DNA from: Aquificaceae bacterium
GTDB taxonomy: Bacteria > Aquificota > Aquificia > Aquificales > Aquificaceae
Assembly: GCA_027014185.1 (NCBI GenBank)
Contig: JALWEK010000022.1
Span: 1-16,604 of the forward strand
Length of the DNA: 16,604 nt
Direction of reading: 5' to 3'
The notes under the pieces were generated by a model. The model did no database searches. It was not told where the DNA came from and saw only the letters and a list, made by a program, of their open reading frames with translations. Within the stretch, counting starts at the first letter, position 1. Each line of letters begins with the position of its first letter. The position numbers were made by a program, and so were the translations under genes. This document shows, in pieces, positions 13,123 through 16,604 of this stretch.

Positions 13123-15387
13123 CTATCCTCTCCTCCATAGGTCTCTGTAAACCGTATCCTTTCTGGGCTCGCCCCACAGGACCCTGCCAAGGTTGGTTAG
13201 CGTGGAAAGGCCCAGGAAGAACCACCCGAGAGTGAAGAGAACCAGATCCAACGGGCTTTTAGGAAGCTCGTAGAGAAACAGAGGCAGGGTGTAGGAGAGA
13301 ACTAGAATGAGCACGAGAACGGTCGATAGCAAGGGTGTTTTTATCATGAGCCCCTTCGTGTAGTGGATCTCGTCGGTAAGGATGGTCTTTCTCAGGTAAC
13401 TGGACAGTAATATGAGTGCCAGGGGGAGGACTGCCAGAAGGGCGGCCTTTTCGGACAGGTAGGTGAGTCCAAGGAGCGCTGAGTAGAGCTCGGAAGCCCC
13501 CGCACGGATGTTTCTCACCGAGAGGATGCGCAGGGAGTGAAAGAGGAGTGTGAAAAGTGCAAGATACCGAACCCAGGCGTCGGGTTCGTAGGAGCGTAGT
13601 AACACAACGCCCACGATAGGAAACAGAGCTATAGCTACGCTACCCAACCTATCAACCAGCTTCGAGGTCAGCAGGCTCAGAGGGAAGAGAGGCAGGAACA
13701 GGGCCAAGAACGGTAGCAGTAGGGTTCTGGATTCAAGGTCTCCCAGAGCAAAGCCTCCGAACACCAAAGCTCCCGCAGGTATTGCGGTCTTTCTAGATAC
13801 CCAGGAGATGAATCTCAGAATCCAGCCCTTAACGAGATCGTACACGTCGTGGATGTAAAGCTCCCTCGAGAAGTGGGTATAGAGGTTCAGGTAAACCGGG
13901 AGGAACTTCTCCTTGCTCGCGTAGTATATGAAGATCCATCCTATAAGCACAACCGCCCCCATAAAGAGGACCTCTGCGAGGAACACCCACCAGGAGGTGA
14001 AGGCCACCTCGTATATCCTTTCAACCAGGATCTCATTGTAGAGAAAGCTCTGAAGGCTGTGTCCTATCAGGACGTATCCGGTCATTACAACCAGTAGGGA
14101 GAGTATGGCGAGAAAGGCTGTCAGGATCGGCTTCTCCCTGCCGAGTCTAAACACGCTCACCAGGACCTGGGCCGCAGTAACCCACCCGAAGAAGAGGATT
14201 ATCAAAGAAGTCTTGTATTCTAGGATCCTCTCCTCGAAGATGTAGTGGGTGAAGAAGACTATCAGAAGGGGAACCGCCACCGTTATTATCCCGTACAGAA
14301 ACCAGGGGACTTTCTTTACCACCTCTTCCTTTCTCGTCAGCGTCCTGTAAACTTCGTCCTCCGGTATGTTGGGGTCGTGCCTGGCGGAGTGTATCACACT
14401 TCCGGAGTAGAGGAATAGAGTAGCCTTGAATATACCGTGTGCCATCATGTGGTAAACCGCCAGGGCGAGGGCACCAACACCCAGCTCCATCACCATGTAT
14501 CCCATCTGGCCCACGGTGGAATACCCGAGAGATTTCTTTATGTCCGTCTGAAGGAGCATCAGAACAGATCCTACTATCGCGGTCACCGACCCGGCTATGA
14601 AGGCCAGGGTTAGGCCCAGCTTGTCGTGAACGTAGAGAGGGGCGAACCTGTTTACGAGAAAAGCTCCGGCGTTCACTATGCCGGCGTGCATCAGGGCCGA
14701 CACCGGGGTGGGACCTTCCATAGAGTAAACTATCCAGTGGTGGAAGAGGAACTGGGCAGACTTGAGCATAGCACTCAGGGTTATAAGTAGCGTGACTACG
14801 GGGAGTATCCCAGAGTCAGTGTGGAGCACCTTCTCGCTTATCTCGGGCAGGCTTAAAGTCCCGAACTCCCTGTATAACAGGACTACGGCCACAAACAGTG
14901 GTACGTCCGCGAGCCTGTGGGTGAAGAAGGTAAGGTTTGCATACCTGAGGGCCTGGGGCCTTCTGTGATTTTGGTTGAGGAGCAGGTAAAGCAGAAGCCC
15001 CATGAGGTGCCAGGCGACCAGTAGGGTTAGAAGGTTCGCCGACAGAACGAGCAGCACGAGAACACCGGTCATCAAGTCTAGCAGTATGTAGAACCTTCTA
15101 TACCCTTCCTCGTCGGCCATGTACCTCTCGGAGAACTTGTGAACCACCAAACTCACCAGCAGTATGTAGGTTGAGAGCAGCAACCCCAGGTTGTCCCCGT
15201 ACAGCTCAAGGAGGCCGCCCAGTACAGATGTCCTGTCACCCATCATGAGGGCAGCTAGGCTCAGCAGAAAAGCCACAAAGGTTATGTATGTGCTCAGTTT
15301 TGGGAATACCTTATCGTCCTTTATCAGGGCCACGAAGAGAGCGGACACGAAGCTGAGAAGGGGGACCGTAAAGATAAACTGCTCCAT
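13123..15387 (-). CDS. dabB: DabB, NuoL/MrpA-like proton channel subunit of the inorganic carbon pump
   Basis: The 754-residue polytopic membrane protein of the proton-conducting antiporter family (Proton_antipo_M) is the partner that couples cation flow to DabA. Core motifs: VVHKFSERYMADEEGYRRFY (81-100), LKSAQFLFHHW with Lys209, SMEGPTPVSALMHAGIVNAG (222-241) and DIKKSLGYSTVGQMGYM (282-298), then MMAHGIFKATLFL. The C-terminal half holds further membrane segments, making it longer than many DabB proteins. It is not complex I NuoL: no other nuo genes lie nearby, it is followed directly by dabA, and the loop motifs fit the DabB/NdhF-like group. The ATG is preceded by GGGAAGG seven bases away. 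It is separated from the small upstream gene by 54 bases, in which I see no clear promoter or terminator. Confidence 0.94.
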   Translation of the reverse strand: MEQFIFTVPLLSFVSALFVALIKDDKVFPKLSTYITFVAFLLSLAALMMGDRTSVLGGLLELYGDNLGLLLSTYILLVSLVVHKFSERYMADEEGYRRFYILLDLMTGVLVLLVLSANLLTLLVAWHLMGLLLYLLLNQNHRRPQALRYANLTFFTHRLADVPLFVAVVLLYREFGTLSLPEISEKVLHTDSGILPVVTLLITLSAMLKSAQFLFHHWIVYSMEGPTPVSALMHAGIVNAGAFLVNRFAPLYVHDKLGLTLAFIAGSVTAIVGSVLMLLQTDIKKSLGYSTVGQMGYMVMELGVGALALAVYHMMAHGIFKATLFLYSGSVIHSARHDPNIPEDEVYRTLTRKEEVVKKVPWFLYGIITVAVPLLIVFFTHYIFEERILEYKTSLIILFFGWVTAAQVLVSVFRLGREKPILTAFLAILSLLVVMTGYVLIGHSLQSFLYNEILVERIYEVAFTSWWVFLAEVLFMGAVVLIGWIFIYYASKEKFLPVYLNLYTHFSRELYIHDVYDLVKGWILRFISWVSRKTAIPAGALVFGGFALGDLESRTLLLPFLALFLPLFPLSLLTSKLVDRLGSVAIALFPIVGVVLLRSYEPDAWVRYLALFTLLFHSLRILSVRNIRAGASELYSALLGLTYLSEKAALLAVLPLALILLSSYLRKTILTDEIHYTKGLMIKTPLLSTVLVLILVLSYTLPLFLYELPKSPLDLVLFTLGWFFLGLSTLTNLGRVLWGEPRKDTVYRDLWRRG

Positions 15388-15441
15388 GCTAGGACCTTCC
15401 CGCTTTACCGGGGCTTGCTTCTGCTTCTTTTAGGTTTGTGT

Positions 15442-15750
15442 TTACTCCCCGCCGTACTCCACGCTGTCTATCTCTTCCATGAACTGTTCGATCATGAAGG
15501 TTATATACTCTTTAAGTTCCTCTACACTTTTGTTCCAGTTATCCTCCGCTATCTCTATATCCTTTTCGTGAACGTCGTGCTCTTCGGTTATGTACCTTAC
15601 CTTAACGTAGGGAAATTTTTTATTTAGATCGCAGCTGTCTCCGACCTCGATATCTTTAAAGCATATCTCTATGTCTATGTCCGGGTTTACCATAACATCC
15701 TTCAGCTCCTCGGCCAGCTTCTCGAGTTTCTCCTTGAGTTCCTTTTCCAT
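15442..15750 (-). CDS. Small acidic protein of unknown function, first gene of the dab operon
   Basis: The 102-residue soluble protein belongs to no family I recognise. It is strongly charged and acidic overall: an N-terminal helix (MEKELKEKLEKLAEELKD), a central strand-rich part with two cysteines (IEICFKDIEVGDSCDL), KKFPYVKVRYITEEHDVHEKDIEIAEDNW, and a C-terminal helix (SVEELKEYITFMIEQFMEEIDS). No signal peptide or membrane segment is present. The ATG has GGAGGT six bases upstream, and a plausible promoter lies at 15779-15808 just after the terminator of the preceding operon. The gene is therefore the promoter-proximal member of a unit with dabB, dabA and the P-II gene. A role as a regulator or accessory of the pump is a guess from position only. 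Confidence 0.75.
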   Translation of the reverse strand: MEKELKEKLEKLAEELKDVMVNPDIDIEICFKDIEVGDSCDLNKKFPYVKVRYITEEHDVHEKDIEIAEDNWNKSVEELKEYITFMIEQFMEEIDSVEYGGE

Positions 15751-15778
15751 ACTGTACCTCCGGTGAAATCTGGTTAAT

Positions 15779-15808
15779 ATGTTAGACTAAAGCGCATTGT
15801 TTTGTAAA
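15779..15808 (-). promoter_or_regulatory. Probable promoter of the dab operon
   Basis: On the minus strand TTTACA (15808-15803, five of six matches to TTGACA) is followed after 18 bases by TAACAT (15784-15779, four of six matches to TATAAT). It sits between the terminator of the ferredoxin oxidoreductase operon and the start of the small acidic protein, leaving a leader of about 20 bases with the GGAGGT ribosome site. The -35 lies within the T-rich tail of the terminator. Confidence 0.45.
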
Positions 15809-15816
15809 GGAAAAGG

Positions 15817-15834
15817 ACCCGCCTAACGGCGGGT
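15817..15834 (-). terminator. Intrinsic terminator of the 2-oxoacid:ferredoxin oxidoreductase operon
   Basis: A perfect 7-base GC-rich stem (ACCCGCC/GGCGGGT) with a four-base loop is followed on the minus strand by the T-rich tail CCTTTTCCTTTACA. It begins five bases beyond the stop of the small ferredoxin subunit gene, as expected for the end of that operon. Confidence 0.85.
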
Positions 15835-15839
15835 AGGTA

Positions 15840-16064
15840 TTAGTCTCCTGTTTTAACCATTACCATCTCGATGCAGTGTCTCTTGAGCAGATCGGAGCAG
15901 ACGTAAACACAGATCTCGCAGCCCTTGCACCTATCGGCCCAGACCCAGGCGGTGTGATCGCTCTCCTTGTAGTTTAGACAGTTCGGCTCTGGACAGAACA
16001 GGACACACTGTTTACAGTTGTACTTGGCGCACTCCTTCTCGTTTACCTCCGCTACAAAATACAT
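15840..16064 (-). CDS. 2-oxoacid:ferredoxin oxidoreductase small ferredoxin-like subunit (delta/epsilon type)
   Basis: The 74-residue protein has two [4Fe-4S] cluster motifs. The first is Cys12, 17, 20, 24 followed by Pro (C-x4-C-x2-C-x3-CP); the second is Cys46, 49, 52, 56 (C-x2-C-x2-C-x3-C). Two more cysteines are at 29 and 64. It passes electrons from the thiamine-diphosphate subunits to external ferredoxin, or in carboxylation brings them in from ferredoxin. It lies 11 bases downstream of the gamma-subunit gene with GGAGGT before its ATG, and is the last gene before a terminator. Gamma followed by a small Fe-S subunit is the order of forDABGE in Hydrogenobacter thermophilus (in porEDABG gamma comes last), so this may be ForE. 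That assignment, and so 2-oxoglutarate rather than pyruvate as product, is tentative. Confidence 0.85.
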   Translation of the reverse strand: MYFVAEVNEKECAKYNCKQCVLFCPEPNCLNYKESDHTAWVWADRCKGCEICVYVCSDLLKRHCIEMVMVKTGD

Positions 16065-16075
16065 CTACAACCTCC

Positions 16076-16604
16076 TCAGGTAGCTACTTTCTCCTCTTCC
16101 TCCTCCACCCATCCGTTCTCTTCTGCCATCTTTATCGTGTACTTTATGACCTCCATGTTCTTCGCCAGGAGCTCTTGCTTTTTCTTAAACTTCTTCTCTA
16201 TTGCGGAGTCCAGGGCTGTGGTTCCTCCGGAGGCTACGAAGCTACCTCCCAAGAACCTCTCCACAAGGGCCTTCTCTATGTGTTCGAGGTTTACCAGCTT
16301 CGTTATGCCGAAGAAGAGACCGACCATAGCCATGTTAGTGGCGAGCTCCGTTCCCGCTATGTCCCTGGCTATCTGGGTTGCCGGTATCATGTATATCCTC
16401 GCGTTCAGCTCCTCGAGAACCTTCTTGTCCTCTTCAGGTATTATGTCGGCGTCCGAATTTATCAGTATCATACCGTTAGGCTTGAGGCCCGTGTAGAAGG
16501 GCATCGTGTAGGATTTGCCATGGGTTATGACCTGGGGGTGATAGATCATTATCACGTTCGGGTAAACGACCTCTCCCACCTCGTATATGGGCTGATCGGA
16601 GGCT
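16076..16604 (-). CDS. 2-oxoacid:ferredoxin oxidoreductase gamma subunit, 5' end cut by window
   Basis: About 175 C-terminal residues of the gamma subunit (POR/KOR gamma family) are present. The frame stays open to the right edge (SDQPIYEVGEVVYPNVIMIYHPQ), so the internal ATG at 16579 is not the start; the missing N-terminal part should carry the GGQG motif. Family features are KPNGMILINSD, IPATQIARDIAGTELATNMAMVGLFFGITKLV and ASGGTTALDSAIEKKFKKKQELLAKN, followed by a helix and a very acidic tail (WVEEEEEKVAT). In the reductive TCA cycle these complexes carboxylate acetyl-CoA to pyruvate or succinyl-CoA to 2-oxoglutarate using reduced ferredoxin. The following small Fe-S subunit and terminator close the operon; gene order suggests the For (2-oxoglutarate) type, as discussed there. 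Confidence 0.9.
   Translation of the reverse strand, partial: ASDQPIYEVGEVVYPNVIMIYHPQVITHGKSYTMPFYTGLKPNGMILINSDADIIPEEDKKVLEELNARIYMIPATQIARDIAGTELATNMAMVGLFFGITKLVNLEHIEKALVERFLGGSFVASGGTTALDSAIEKKFKKKQELLAKNMEVIKYTIKMAEENGWVEEEEEKVAT

Noticed and set aside
13123..15387. Complex I subunit NuoL
   Set aside because: Same superfamily, but it stands alone without other nuo genes and is directly followed by dabA, which identifies it as DabB.
15388..15441. Terminator or attenuator in the gap before dabB
   Set aside because: Only a 4-base CCCG/CGGG pairing can be formed, with no T-tract; too weak to call.

Overview
The window looks like a chromosomal segment of a thermophilic, autotrophic bacterium of the Aquificaceae type (Hydrogenobacter, Thermocrinis, Hydrogenivirga or Aquifex relatives). 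This rests on gene content: a five-subunit-type 2-oxoacid:ferredoxin oxidoreductase operon (reductive TCA cycle), a DabA/DabB inorganic-carbon pump with a P-II-like partner, and a TusA/DsrE-family sulfur relay. Dense packing, Arg codons dominated by AGG/AGA, frequent ATA, and Lys/Glu-rich proteins fit as well. The genus assignment is inference; no rRNA or other marker is present.

Left part, + strand (1-7226). The window opens inside an HD-GYP phosphodiesterase gene that has an in-frame stop just before the visible coding part. A 238-base regulatory gap follows, holding two copies of TGTAAA-N5-TTTACA and a third dyad. Next comes a tight operon: a secreted beta-helix protein with a C-terminal sorting-type tail, a TetR regulator, a TolC-like outer-membrane channel and an EmrA/HlyD-like adaptor. 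No inner-membrane pump gene is adjacent. Then come a nitroreductase with an unusual amphipathic helical N-terminal domain, a HIT hydrolase and RibF (FMN/FAD synthesis), with gaps of 10 and 3 bases. An FMN-type oxidoreductase therefore lies close to the enzyme that makes its cofactor.

Middle (7190-9164). A small unknown minus-strand gene overlaps the ribF end tail to tail and is divergent from a + strand operon: a TusA-like protein, three DsrE/F/H (TusD/C/B) homologues and QueD. Most junctions overlap by a few bases. TusBCD and QueD both belong to pathways that modify wobble nucleotides of tRNA, while TusA/DsrE also serve sulfur oxidation in chemolithotrophs, so the role of this operon is open.

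Right part, - strand (9133-16604). Reading right to left, the end of a 2-oxoacid:ferredoxin oxidoreductase operon (gamma subunit, cut by the window, then a 74-residue two-cluster ferredoxin subunit) stops at a clear intrinsic terminator (15817-15834). Directly downstream a new transcription unit begins: a small acidic unknown protein, DabB, DabA, a P-II-like protein and an endonuclease III-family glycosylase. The layout puts bicarbonate/CO2 accumulation next to a carboxylating enzyme system of the reductive TCA cycle.

No rRNA, tRNA, CRISPR array, insertion sequence or integrase was seen. Apart from 377-614, there is no gene-free stretch longer than about 300 bases or close to it.
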